Program-made: the position numbers and the translations under genes
The notes under the pieces: generated by a model
The model's database searches: none
What the model saw: only the letters and a program-made list of their open reading frames with translations
What the model was told of the DNA's origin: nothing
NCBI GenBank assembly: GCA_944322965.1
Contig: CALUQR010000003.1
Span: 186,001 to 250,000, forward strand
Direction of reading: 5' to 3'
Length of the DNA stretch: 64,000 nucleotides
Source: Vulcanimicrobiota bacterium
GTDB lineage: Bacteria; Vulcanimicrobiota; Xenobia; Xenobiales; Xenobiaceae
Part shown: piece by piece, positions 35,074-43,890 of the stretch
How the letters are laid out: each line of letters begins with the position of its first letter
Numbering within the stretch: the first letter of the stretch is position 1

Positions 35074-36375
35074 TTACTCAGCCCGAGGATAAGAGCCCTG
35101 CTGGACCATCTCCTGCGCCGCCTCCGCCTCCGCTTCGGCCCGCGTATCCTCGTCGTAGACCCACTCGAAGGGGGGCACCACGGAGATACTCACCACCTGG
35201 TCGCTCAAGATGAGGCCATCGACCATAGAGATGCGCTTAATGTGGAAGATGAGCCCCTGGGGACAGGAGTACTCTCCATAGGCCATCAAGTTGCCGTCGC
35301 TCAATTGGCGGTCCATCCCCATATTGAGGTGACCTTCGGGATAGATGAGCTCTACGTCGCTTAAGGGGCTACCCACCCGCAACTTACCGGCCAACAAGTA
35401 CTCGGGGCTCTCCGTATTGAGCTCGATAACTCGCCCGCTTTTAGCGTCAAAGTAGACGCTTACCGGACGGTCGGGCATATTATAGAAGATGACCTCTCCC
35501 CGCCAGAGGGGATACTTCTCGGGGACGGCCATCTCGTAGACGGAGGCCGCGCTGAGGCCCAGATCGACCCCGCCCAGAGATTTCCCGGCCACGATCTCCA
35601 ACTTACGGGCCGCTAAAATGGCCTTGTGGCGCTCGATCTCCTCTTGGCGCTGGGCCTTCTTCTGGTATTCGCTGCGCAAGAGGGCCAGGCGATCGCGCCA
35701 ATGGGCGCTGCGTTGGCGTAAGAGGGCGCTCATCTGGCGGGGCTCGATCTTCTCTAAGAGGGTGTAGGCCCTAGAGCCGTAGACGTCCTCTAAGGGATCG
35801 CGGTTGAGTAAGGCCACCGCCAGCCAACCTTGGAGCTCAGGGTTCTGGGGGTCGACGGCTAAGACGTCCTCTAAGGCCGCCACTCCGGGACCGTAATTGC
35901 CCATCTGCACCCGGCGGATGGCCGCCTCGCGCCTATTCATAGGTAAGACTAAACGCAAGCGCTCTACGACCCGATAATTCTTCCCCTCCTCTTCCACCTG
36001 GGAGCCGATGAGATACTGGCCGTACTCCCCCGTCTGGCGGCGCACGCTCTCCGGACCGTTGGCCGGTTCTAAGGCCACTTCTAAAGAGAGGGCGCTATTG
36101 CCGGGGACCATCCCCAAATCGAGAGTGGAGACGAAGGAGCCCTTCTGTAAGCTGGTCTGATTTTGGACTAAGGAACTCCCGTCTTCGCTCAAGGTGATGC
36201 GTACCGGGGTGGCGTCGGGCAGATTGGAGCGCCCTTCGACCGCTAAGAGCTGGTTATTGTCATTAGTGATAGTGACCGTTAAGAGCGCCTCCGTATAGCC
36301 TAAGAGGCTACAGCCGCCCCCGACCCCAGCGAGCCAGAAGAGCATGAAGATGGCGATAAGCCGGGCTATCCTCAC
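35074..36375 (-). CDS. Lipoprotein of unknown function with a TPR-like middle
   Basis: 433 residues. A signal peptide ends in a lipobox-like GVGGGC (Cys about 22). Residues 25-135 are beta-rich (TVTITNDNNQLLAVEG), 135-260 are helical and TPR-like (MNRREAAIRRVQMGNYGPGV then ALEDVLAVDPQNPELQGWLA), and 270-430 form another beta domain (VSVYFDAKSGRVIEL). I do not recognise the family. It is likely anchored in a membrane, facing out. It lies downstream of rpe on the same strand with an 85-base gap, between the PASTA-kinase cluster and the tRNA genes. Confidence 0.7.
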   Translation of the reverse strand: MRIARLIAIFMLFWLAGVGGGCSLLGYTEALLTVTITNDNNQLLAVEGRSNLPDATPVRITLSEDGSSLVQNQTSLQKGSFVSTLDLGMVPGNSALSLEVALEPANGPESVRRQTGEYGQYLIGSQVEEEGKNYRVVERLRLVLPMNRREAAIRRVQMGNYGPGVAALEDVLAVDPQNPELQGWLAVALLNRDPLEDVYGSRAYTLLEKIEPRQMSALLRQRSAHWRDRLALLRSEYQKKAQRQEEIERHKAILAARKLEIVAGKSLGGVDLGLSAASVYEMAVPEKYPLWRGEVIFYNMPDRPVSVYFDAKSGRVIELNTESPEYLLAGKLRVGSPLSDVELIYPEGHLNMGMDRQLSDGNLMAYGEYSCPQGLIFHIKRISMVDGLILSDQVVSISVVPPFEWVYDEDTRAEAEAEAAQEMVQQGSYPRAE

Positions 36376-36460
36376 CTTAGCGATCCTCCTCTCTAGCCTC
36401 TAAAAGACGTCCTAACTTACCGACCTCCCCCTAAAGGCCCTGGGCTCTAAAACTCTCCTT

Positions 36461-37102
36461 CTAACCGCGCAAAGAGCGAATAGCTTGGGCGTAATCCTCT
36501 TGGCCGAAGATGGCCGTAGCGGCGATCATAAAGTCCGCCCCCGCCTGGCGACAGAGGAGGCTAGTCTGGGGATTGACCCCCCCGTCGACACCGATCCGCA
36601 CCCGCTCTCCCAGCATCTGGCGCACGGCGGCGATCTTGGCGGGGGCCGATTCGATAAATTTCTGGCCCGAGAAGCCGGGATTGACGCTCATGACGATGAC
36701 GAAGTCGACTAAATCGCGTACGTACTCTAAGACGCTAGGCAAAGTGCTGGGGGTCAAAGCGACCCCGGCCTTCATCCCCGCCTGGCGGATCTGGCTCAAA
36801 GCGGAGTGGAAGTGGTAGACGACTTCCGGATGGATAGTCATAGTCTCTACCCCGCACTGGCGGCAAAGGTCGACATATTCTAAGGGGTTAGTCACCATAA
36901 AGTGGGCGTCTAAGGGGACGGTACTGATCTTGGCTAAGGCCTTCACTAAGGGGGCGCCAAAGCTCAAGTTGGGCACGTAGTGGCCGTCCATAACGTCCAA
37001 GTGGAGGCCGTCGACGCCGGAGGCGATAACTTTGCGCACATCTTCCTCTAAGTGCAAAAAGTCGGCCGAGAGTACGGAAGCGGAGACTAAGACTGGATTC
37101 AT
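36461..37102 (-). CDS. rpe: Ribulose-phosphate 3-epimerase
   Basis: 213 residues, full length. The TIM-barrel motifs are standard: VSASVLSADFLHLEEDVRKV, DGLHLDVMDGHYVPNLSFG, DFVIVMSVNPGFSGQKFIES and IGVDGGVNPQT. It interconverts ribulose 5-phosphate and xylulose 5-phosphate in the pentose phosphate pathway. The start lies one base after the stop of the PASTA gene. rpe next to a PASTA kinase is the order known from Firmicutes. Confidence 0.97.
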   Translation of the reverse strand: MNPVLVSASVLSADFLHLEEDVRKVIASGVDGLHLDVMDGHYVPNLSFGAPLVKALAKISTVPLDAHFMVTNPLEYVDLCRQCGVETMTIHPEVVYHFHSALSQIRQAGMKAGVALTPSTLPSVLEYVRDLVDFVIVMSVNPGFSGQKFIESAPAKIAAVRQMLGERVRIGVDGGVNPQTSLLCRQAGADFMIAATAIFGQEDYAQAIRSLRG

Positions 37103-37103
37103 C

Positions 37104-38609
37104 TTACAACTTATCCCTCATAAATAATTTGTCATTTACATAAATCTCAATATCGTCGTGGGGGTTGCCCATCACCCACAGAGCTAAAGCGTCGCCCGCT
37201 ACGTGGGTGGCGCGGTAGATCTCCTCTTCCCCGGCGCTCGTTAAGAGCATGACCCGCACCTTCTGGTATTGGTCCCCGGCGGGCAGGAAGAGCTCCAATT
37301 TGCGCCTAGCCAAGAGGCGCTCTTGGGTGGGTCCGGTAGAGACCTCGCACTCCACCTCGCTATCGCGCATGACGTCGGCTCCGGAGGGCGGACTCTGGGA
37401 GAGGACGGTACCGGCCGGCTTTTCGGAGTAGGTCCAGACCACCCGCCCCAGCTCCAAACCGGCCTTCTGCAAGGTGGGGATAGCCTTGGCTAAGTGGCGG
37501 CCCTGACAGTTGGGCACTACTACCTTGAGCTCGCCCGTGCCCCGATTGACTTGGATATTGACCTTGGTCCCCTTGTGGACTAAGGTGCGCGGCTGGGGCT
37601 TTTGGTTGAGGACTATATCGGGACGGTTGCTATCTTTGGCGGTATAGGTCACCTTGCCCAAAGACAACTTATTATTGCTGAGGGCCTTCTCCACTTCGCG
37701 CAAGCTCAAACCCTGGAGATCGGGCACTTTATAGAGCTCTGGCCCCAGACTGACGACGGCCAAAATCTCCCTATCCCGGCGCACGACCTGGCCGGGTTTG
37801 GGCTCTTGGCTAATAATAATGCGGTTGGGGAACTTAGTGGCGTGGCGCCCCTCTTCGATGCGCAGGCGCAAGCCCAGATCTTTTAGGATCTCGTTGGCGG
37901 TAGCAAAATCTTTGCCCTGAATGGCCGGAACCTCGATCTCATCGGGCACGGCAAAGTAGGTGCGATAGACGGTCACCCCCATTACTGCCCCAAAGGCTAA
38001 GGAGGCGGCGATGACTACAAAGATGACGGCCACCTTGAAGACCACCCACAAAAAGCGCAACCAAGAGTAAATAGAGAGCCAGGGCACATGCTCTTTAGGG
38101 GCCGGACTAGAGGGCGGAGGCGGCACGGGGGGAGCTCCCGGCGGCGGAGGACCGGCCGTCCCCGCCGGGGCCGATGGAGGCGCCGAGGCGGAAGCCGGAG
38201 CGGCCGAGGCCGCCGGGGCGGATGGCGCTGTAGTAGACGGAGCCGACTCGGCCGGAGTAGACGGGGCCGACGCTGCCGAGGCCGGGGTGGGCGCAACGGG
38301 GGCCGCCGTCCCCTCGGGGGCGGGGGTAGGGGCCAAGGGCGGGGCCTTCAATTTCGGTTCGGGCGCCGGCAGATGGTCGGGGGTAGCCTTAGGACTGGGG
38401 GTGGGAGCGGGGATGACGGTAGGCCGCTCCCCCGAGTCGCGCCGTTTGGGGGCTTCTAAGCGCATGGGGGTGGCCCCCGGTTTGACGGTAGAGGCCAAAG
38501 CCGGAGCTGGAGGCTCGCCCGTTCCCACAGGGAGGGGATTGGGAGTCTCCCTCTTGGGGAGGCTGAGTTTTAACTCTTCAGCACCCTGCGCTTTTTGCTC
38601 TCGGTCCAT
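37104..38609 (-). CDS. Membrane protein with three PASTA domains and no kinase domain
   Basis: About 501 residues. The N-terminal 165 residues are Pro/Ala/Ser-rich and probably cytoplasmic, one membrane helix follows (VVFKVAVIFVVIAASLAFGA), and three PASTA repeats occupy about 215-425 (EVPAIQGKDF, KVPDLQGLSL, VVPNCQGRHL). A small C-terminal beta domain ends the protein. PASTA domains bind muropeptides or peptidoglycan. The layout copies the neighbouring kinase with the catalytic part replaced by a disordered tail, so it may titrate the same ligand or partner with the kinase. The ATG at 38609 is preferred over TTG 38621. Confidence 0.85.
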   Translation of the reverse strand: MDREQKAQGAEELKLSLPKRETPNPLPVGTGEPPAPALASTVKPGATPMRLEAPKRRDSGERPTVIPAPTPSPKATPDHLPAPEPKLKAPPLAPTPAPEGTAAPVAPTPASAASAPSTPAESAPSTTAPSAPAASAAPASASAPPSAPAGTAGPPPPGAPPVPPPPSSPAPKEHVPWLSIYSWLRFLWVVFKVAVIFVVIAASLAFGAVMGVTVYRTYFAVPDEIEVPAIQGKDFATANEILKDLGLRLRIEEGRHATKFPNRIIISQEPKPGQVVRRDREILAVVSLGPELYKVPDLQGLSLREVEKALSNNKLSLGKVTYTAKDSNRPDIVLNQKPQPRTLVHKGTKVNIQVNRGTGELKVVVPNCQGRHLAKAIPTLQKAGLELGRVVWTYSEKPAGTVLSQSPPSGADVMRDSEVECEVSTGPTQERLLARRKLELFLPAGDQYQKVRVMLLTSAGEEEIYRATHVAGDALALWVMGNPHDDIEIYVNDKLFMRDKL

Positions 38610-38669
38610 AACTTTGGCCAACTCCAGTTTTTCTTTGGGATTCGCGATTGGGGGAGCCTACTTCCACCT

Positions 38670-41144
38670 CTAAGGGAGATCGCCTGGCAGTTCGATATCT
38701 AAATCCTCCTGGATGCCCTCCGAGAGGGGCTGCTCCGGCTGAGGTACGGGCGGAGGGGCGGGGACCGCCGGGGTGAGCGGGGCCCTATCGTCGACCGGAC
38801 TGGGAGCGGGCACGGGGGGCGGAGCGGGGACGGCCGGCGTGGGCTGAGCGGCTACGGCTCTAGTGACCGTCAAGTCGACGCTGGAGCCGGGCGCAGCCTC
38901 CTGACCGGGGCCGGGGTACTGTTGGACGACGATATTGGAAGTCTCGCCCTCTACTACGGAGACCTTACCCACCTTCCAACCTCCGGCCTTGAGCGTCTCT
39001 ACCGCTCGCTCGTAAGTCTGGGTGCAGACGTCGGGGACGGTCGGCTTAGCTAAGCTGGCTCGGACCCCCAACTTGGGCTCGGAGAGGATAGAGCCGGGAT
39101 TGATCTTCTGGGAGGAGACTAAAGCCTGGTCGCTAGTGTCGCCGCTGACCTCTAACTCGATGCCCATCCCGCGGGCGATCTTCTTGGCCTCCCCTAAAGT
39201 CTTACCTACCAGGGCCGGGGCCTGCTTGCGCTCTTCCTTGCGGCTAATGACGACGTAGATAGTCTGCCCCTTAGCCACCTTGAGGCCGGCCGAGGGCTCT
39301 TGGCTGAGGATCGTCTCCGCCTTAGAGTGGGGGTCAACTTTGGTCTCTTTGACCTTAATATTGAGCCCTAAATTGCCCACCAAGTCGTAGGCCGTCCCTA
39401 AGGTCAAACCGGTGAGGGTGGGCACGGTCAATTGACCCTGCCCTACGCTCACAAAGATAGTCACTTCCGTTCCGGTGACTACATCTTGACCGGCTAAGGG
39501 GTGCTGGCCGAAGACGGTCCCAGCCTCTAAGCGGCTCTCGCGGGGCACGACCGTATAACCTAAACCTAACTTCTCCAACTCGGCGCAGGCCTGACCTTCG
39601 CGCAAGCCCTGCAAGTTGGGAATAGTAGCCCGCTCGCGGCCCACGCTAATATCGACCCACACTACCCCGTCGCCCGCCGACTGGACTCCGCCGGCGGGAT
39701 CTTGCTCTAAGACTAGACCGGGGCGCTCGTTGGCCAGATACTTCTGGGAGCGGATCTCTAAGCGCATACCCGCCTCTTGGACGATAGTCTTAGCTCGCTC
39801 TACGTCTTGGCCCACTACGTTGGGAATATTGACTTTAGAAGTGGCGGTCAGGTTGACCCAGGTGAGACCGGCTACAAAGGCCAAAAAGATAGTTAGGGAG
39901 ATGGCGATAATAGCCCCCAAGCCTTTACTGCCCATACCTTCGCCCTCTCCTTCGCCTTCGGCCCCCTCTTCCAGAGGATACTCGTCGGCGTAATCTTGAT
40001 AATCCTCCCCTTCCTCGCCCCCCTCTTGGAGCGGCTCTTCTTCGGGATAAGTGCTGAGATCGACCGTATCTTGGACCTCTTGGTCGCTAAAGTTGCCTAC
40101 CGGCGTCGCGCTGCGGGCGGCGTCCTCTTGCATCTTGAGCAGATTCTGAGGTAAGCGGGCGTGGAGGACCGTCCCCCCTCCCGGGGCGGGAGCTTGGGGG
40201 GCGGTAGGCACGGCCGTAGGCGCCGCCGCTACCGATTTCCCTAAAGTGGGAGCGGGAGGGGGATTACTAAAGGGCGCGGCGGGCGCGGGGGGACGCTGAC
40301 CGGGAACTAAGGTGGAGCGGCGCAAAGGATTGATCTGCCAGGAGTGAAGGGCGTCCATCATCTCGCTAGCCGACTGGAAGCGCTGGGCCGGATCCTTAGC
40401 CATAGCCTTGAGGATAATATTCTCCAAAGCCTCGGGAATATCGGAGCGGGTGAGCGAGGGCTTGGGCACCGGGGCCTGCACGTGCATTAGCGCCAACTTC
40501 ACCACGTTGTCGGAGCTAAAGGGCAGCTCGCCCACTAACATCACGTAGAGCAAGACGCCCGTAGAGTAGATGTCGGTGCGCGGGGTGGCATGTTGGCCGC
40601 TGGCCTGCTCGGGGGAGATATACTGGACGGAGCCTATCAACTCTCCGCTCTGGGTTAAGGTGCGCTCCCCCACCACCTGAGCGATACCGAAATCGGTCAC
40701 GTGGACGGAACCGTCGCGCGCTAAGAGCACGTTGCGGGCGGTGATGTCGCGGTGGACTACCCCCCGGGAATGGGCGAATTCCAAAGCGGAGAGGACGTCT
40801 AAGACGATGCGCACCGCTTCGGCGGGGGCCAAGGGACCTTTTTGTTCTAAGTAAGCGTGGAGATCCTGACCCTCAATGAGCTCCATGACGATGAAGACCC
40901 CTTGGGGCGATTCGAAAAAATCGTAAACCTGAACGATATTAGGATGGGTTAAAGCGGCGCTAGCTCGGGCCTCGCGGCGAAAGCGCTCGCGGAACTCCGG
41001 ATCCTGGGCCACCGAGTCCAATAAGACTTTGAGGGCAACCTCTCTCCCCAAATTGAGATCTTTGGCCCGGTAGACTTTGGCCATGCCCCCCGTCCCTAGT
41101 AGGGAGATTACTTGATAACGATCCGCTATTATCTTACCAATCAT
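38670..41144 (-). CDS. Membrane Ser/Thr protein kinase with PASTA repeats (PknB/PrkC type)
   Basis: 824 residues. The kinase domain (1-270) has the Gly-rich loop LLGTGGMAKVY, VALK (K42 region), the catalytic loop HRDITARN (131-138), DFG and SPEQ. A Pro-rich linker follows, one membrane helix near 418-438 (GAIIAISLTIFLAFVAGLTW), then five PASTA repeats and a Pro-rich tail. Such kinases sense wall fragments and control growth. The catalytic loop has Thr where Ser/Thr kinases have Lys (HRDxKPxN) and resembles the tyrosine-kinase form HRDLAARN; Asp and Asn are kept. The usual partner phosphatase PrpC is not beside it. Confidence 0.93.
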   Translation of the reverse strand: MIGKIIADRYQVISLLGTGGMAKVYRAKDLNLGREVALKVLLDSVAQDPEFRERFRREARASAALTHPNIVQVYDFFESPQGVFIVMELIEGQDLHAYLEQKGPLAPAEAVRIVLDVLSALEFAHSRGVVHRDITARNVLLARDGSVHVTDFGIAQVVGERTLTQSGELIGSVQYISPEQASGQHATPRTDIYSTGVLLYVMLVGELPFSSDNVVKLALMHVQAPVPKPSLTRSDIPEALENIILKAMAKDPAQRFQSASEMMDALHSWQINPLRRSTLVPGQRPPAPAAPFSNPPPAPTLGKSVAAAPTAVPTAPQAPAPGGGTVLHARLPQNLLKMQEDAARSATPVGNFSDQEVQDTVDLSTYPEEEPLQEGGEEGEDYQDYADEYPLEEGAEGEGEGEGMGSKGLGAIIAISLTIFLAFVAGLTWVNLTATSKVNIPNVVGQDVERAKTIVQEAGMRLEIRSQKYLANERPGLVLEQDPAGGVQSAGDGVVWVDISVGRERATIPNLQGLREGQACAELEKLGLGYTVVPRESRLEAGTVFGQHPLAGQDVVTGTEVTIFVSVGQGQLTVPTLTGLTLGTAYDLVGNLGLNIKVKETKVDPHSKAETILSQEPSAGLKVAKGQTIYVVISRKEERKQAPALVGKTLGEAKKIARGMGIELEVSGDTSDQALVSSQKINPGSILSEPKLGVRASLAKPTVPDVCTQTYERAVETLKAGGWKVGKVSVVEGETSNIVVQQYPGPGQEAAPGSSVDLTVTRAVAAQPTPAVPAPPPVPAPSPVDDRAPLTPAVPAPPPVPQPEQPLSEGIQEDLDIELPGDLP

Positions 41145-41485
41145 GTCCCTTTTTTCTAATTCCCTCTTCCTACTCCTCTAGCGCTCCCCTTTTGGCCCCC
41201 TCTAGCCCCTAGCCCGCGCGCCCTTCCCACTTTAAAAAGGGCTAAAGATGGCCTTTTTAAGCTCAATCCGCAACTTCTTTTTCGAATCTTTTCCCACTCC
41301 CTATAGTAGGATCTCCTAGTCCGGAAGTCGAACGGGTGGGGAGGTCGTTTGGTTGTGCGGATAGAGGGTCAGGCTGCGCTAGGGGTCGTCTCTCTAACTG
41401 GCGCCAGATCGCCTGCGCCCCAGCGTATATTCCCAGGTTAGAGCCCCCAAGTGGATGAAGCTCCCACTTGTGAGGAGACGACGAG
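41145..41485. other. Divergent intergenic region between the PASTA kinase and a TPR protein
   Basis: 341 bases without a gene. It holds a dyad AAAAAGG/CCTTTTT near 41235-41259, and a stem-loop at 41448-41470 (CAAGTGG pairing with CCACTTG) just before the ribosome binding site of the plus-strand TPR gene. Promoters for both genes must be here; I cannot assign them firmly. Nothing else is evident. Confidence 0.5.
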
Positions 41486-43630
41486 ATGACTCTAAAGTAT
41501 GGTTCCAGCAAGCAGACCAAACCAGCTATGCCCACCAAGGAGCAGGCCCAAGCGGCGGCCGAAGCTGGTAAGGGGTTAGTGCGCAAAGCGGCGGCTACTA
41601 AGACCCCGCCCGTCAAAGAGGATCGCCTCGGCAAACCCGTCTATGGCGATATCAACGAGCCTTTAGATGAAGCTCTGGAGGAGGTCAACCAGAATTTACT
41701 CCAGTCTCCTAAGGACCCCGAGTTACATCGGCGCAAGATCCAGATCTTGCGCAAGCAGAATGATAACGCCGGGCTCCAGACCGCCTTAGAAGAGGCGATG
41801 GAGGCTTGTCCCGATTCCTTCTTCGCCGTCAAGTTAGCCGACATTTTGGAGGGCAAAGGGGCCTACGCTAAAGCTCAAGTCTTGCGCCAGCAGGTAGTCG
41901 ACTGGCAACCCGACGACGACGATTCCGTGCGCCGCTTGGCGGCCACCGCCGCTAGGGCCTACGACCTGGATACGGCCGAAGAGTACTACACTAAGCTCAT
42001 CCACTTGCGGGCCAAAGAAGAGTCGCCCCTGGGGGCCACCTTCTACGAAGAGATGTTGGGTAAGGGCTTAAAGCCCGAACAGCGCAACCAGCTGCAGCAG
42101 ATGGGTCTGCGCTTAGTAGCCCGGGCGTTAGTCGATCACGAGAGCAACGCCAGCCTCTTAGAGGCGGCCGCCCGCCTGGCCTACCGCACTAAGAACTTTA
42201 CTGAGTCTCGCGGGGCCTACGAGCAGGCTATCCGCACCAATCCTCAACATCGCAATATCCACCTCTGGAAGATCGAGCTCCTGCGCGTCTACGCCCAGTT
42301 GGGTCTCTCCCAGCGCTGGACGAAGCTCAATGAGGATCTCATCGCCGAATTGAAGGAAGAGGTAGCTCGCGACCGCACCCATCAGCGCACTTGGAACTTA
42401 CTGGCCACCCAGCAGATCCAGGCCGGCCACTTTGAAGAGGCCATCGCCACTTTGCGCGACGCCTTGAGCGCCGACTCCAAAAACGCCCAAGCTCTGTGGG
42501 AGTTGGGACGCCTCTACGTGCGTTGCGGCGAGGCCCAAAATGCCATCGACTACTACCGCGATATTATTGACGATCCTAACGAGCGCAAGTCGGTGCGCCA
42601 CGGTATCGAGAAGGCCTTAGCTAACCTCTACTTCCGCTTAGGGATGTACGACGAGGCTTTAGCTATCTATCTGCGCGACGAAGATAATAACGCCCAGATG
42701 ATCGCCCCCATCTTGGAGGCTACGGGTCAGATCGACGAGGCCCAGCAGCTCTACCTCAAAGCGGTGACCCAATCCCCGCGCGACGCCAAGTGCCACTTAG
42801 CCTTAGCCGAGTACTGGGTGCGCCAGAGCGAGTGGGAGCGGGCCATCGAGACCGCCCAAGACGGTTTAGGTTGTACCTACGCTACCGAAGAGGTACATAC
42901 TAATTTAGCCGTAGCTCTGGCCACGGCCTACATGAACTTGCGCCAATTTAGCGAGGCTCTGCAGGCTATGGAAGAGATCTGCGAGCTCTATCCCGACTCT
43001 ATCCATTGCATCTTCCGCAAGGTCAAGTTGCTCTTGATGCTTAAGCGCCACCAAGAGGCTATGCAATTGGCGGAAGAGGTGCGCGAGTCGGCGGAGCATC
43101 AGACGGGTTGCGCTCCGGCCTCCTCCGTGCTCTGGAGCTTACTGGGCGATACCTGTTCCCTCTTACATCGCAGCCAGGAGGCGGAGCACGCCTACAGCCA
43201 AGCTATTAAGTATGACGCCATGAACGCCACCGCCGCCCGCGGTCTGGCCATCTTGGCGGAGCAGAGCGGCTACTTAGTCAAGGCCTACGCCCTCTATAAG
43301 AAGTTTACGACTCTGGAGCCCCTCAACTTAGCCACCCCGGCCGTTAAGCGCATCTTGAGCAAGGTGGCCGCCCAACTTTCGCCCCAAGAGTTGCAAGAGG
43401 CGGAACAGGAAGTGGCCCTGCCCACGGTGGCTAAGGAGGCCGACGTCCAGGCCCAATATTATCAAGAGGGTTATCTGGGCGCCCCGCCGCCTACCTCGGC
43501 TAGAGTCCGGATGCGCCCCTTCCCCGGTCTGGCGGCGGGGGTCGTGCCTAAGCCCCGCGACCCGGCGACTATGGATAAGACGGGTTGGTTGGGCGACGGC
43601 TCCCCCATCGATTACGGCTACGACTCCTAA
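41486..43630 (+). CDS. TPR-repeat protein of unknown function
   Basis: 714 residues, no signal peptide or membrane segment. Helical repeats fill residues 60-620; TPR-like units include TWNLLATQQIQAGHFEEAIA, ALWELGRLYVRCGEAQNAID and KCHLALAEYWVRQSEWERAI. The C-terminal 80 residues are Pro/Gly-rich and unstructured. TPR arrays bind other proteins, and the partner is not known. It is longer than and not closely similar to the TPR protein at 48.4 kb. The ATG at 41486 follows GAGGAGACGACGAG. Confidence 0.8.
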   Translation: MTLKYGSSKQTKPAMPTKEQAQAAAEAGKGLVRKAAATKTPPVKEDRLGKPVYGDINEPLDEALEEVNQNLLQSPKDPELHRRKIQILRKQNDNAGLQTALEEAMEACPDSFFAVKLADILEGKGAYAKAQVLRQQVVDWQPDDDDSVRRLAATAARAYDLDTAEEYYTKLIHLRAKEESPLGATFYEEMLGKGLKPEQRNQLQQMGLRLVARALVDHESNASLLEAAARLAYRTKNFTESRGAYEQAIRTNPQHRNIHLWKIELLRVYAQLGLSQRWTKLNEDLIAELKEEVARDRTHQRTWNLLATQQIQAGHFEEAIATLRDALSADSKNAQALWELGRLYVRCGEAQNAIDYYRDIIDDPNERKSVRHGIEKALANLYFRLGMYDEALAIYLRDEDNNAQMIAPILEATGQIDEAQQLYLKAVTQSPRDAKCHLALAEYWVRQSEWERAIETAQDGLGCTYATEEVHTNLAVALATAYMNLRQFSEALQAMEEICELYPDSIHCIFRKVKLLLMLKRHQEAMQLAEEVRESAEHQTGCAPASSVLWSLLGDTCSLLHRSQEAEHAYSQAIKYDAMNATAARGLAILAEQSGYLVKAYALYKKFTTLEPLNLATPAVKRILSKVAAQLSPQELQEAEQEVALPTVAKEADVQAQYYQEGYLGAPPPTSARVRMRPFPGLAAGVVPKPRDPATMDKTGWLGDGSPIDYGYDS

Positions 43631-43660
43631 AGGGCGTCTTCCCCGGGCGGCCCAGCAGCC

Positions 43661-43800
43661 TGAAGGGGTTCTAACCTGGCCGTGAGGACCGCGCCGCTCC
43701 CCTAGAAGGGTTCTCGCCTGACCCTAAGGGCCGCGACGCCCACCTTGAGGGGGCTGACTTGACCTTAAAGGCCGCGCCGCCCACCTTGAGGATTGGGCGC
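43661..43800. repeat. Degenerate tandem repeat, about 42-base period
   Basis: Four diverged units begin near 43661, 43704, 43746 and 43787, each with GAAGGG or GAGGGG, a TTCT/CTGAC block, CTAAGG-type bases and GCCGCGCCGC. The array starts 31 bases after the stop of the TPR gene. The period is a multiple of three but the region is not part of a plausible gene. Confidence 0.6.
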
Positions 43801-43823
43801 CCCCCTCAAAAGTTTTAGGACCT

Positions 43824-43871
43824 AAAGTTTATCCCCGGCCTCTCCTTAAGGAGAGGCCGGGGATAAACTTT
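43824..43871. terminator. Bidirectional terminator, 48-base perfect palindrome
   Basis: AAAGTTTATCCCCGGCCTCTCC is followed by a TTAA centre and its exact complement; arms of 22 bases. T-rich ends on both strands let it serve the plus-strand TPR gene and the convergent pta gene. Confidence 0.88.
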
Positions 43872-43890
43872 TAAGGGTCGCTTTTAAGTT

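Noticed and set aside
38015-38459. Arg- and Gly-rich reading frames opposite the PASTA gene
   Set aside because: They are shadows of the Pro/Ala-rich coding sequence on the minus strand, with no ribosome binding site.
41235-41259. Intrinsic terminator upstream of the PASTA kinase
   Set aside because: It lies between two divergent genes, so no transcript is expected to end there; the short A/T-rich dyad may be chance.
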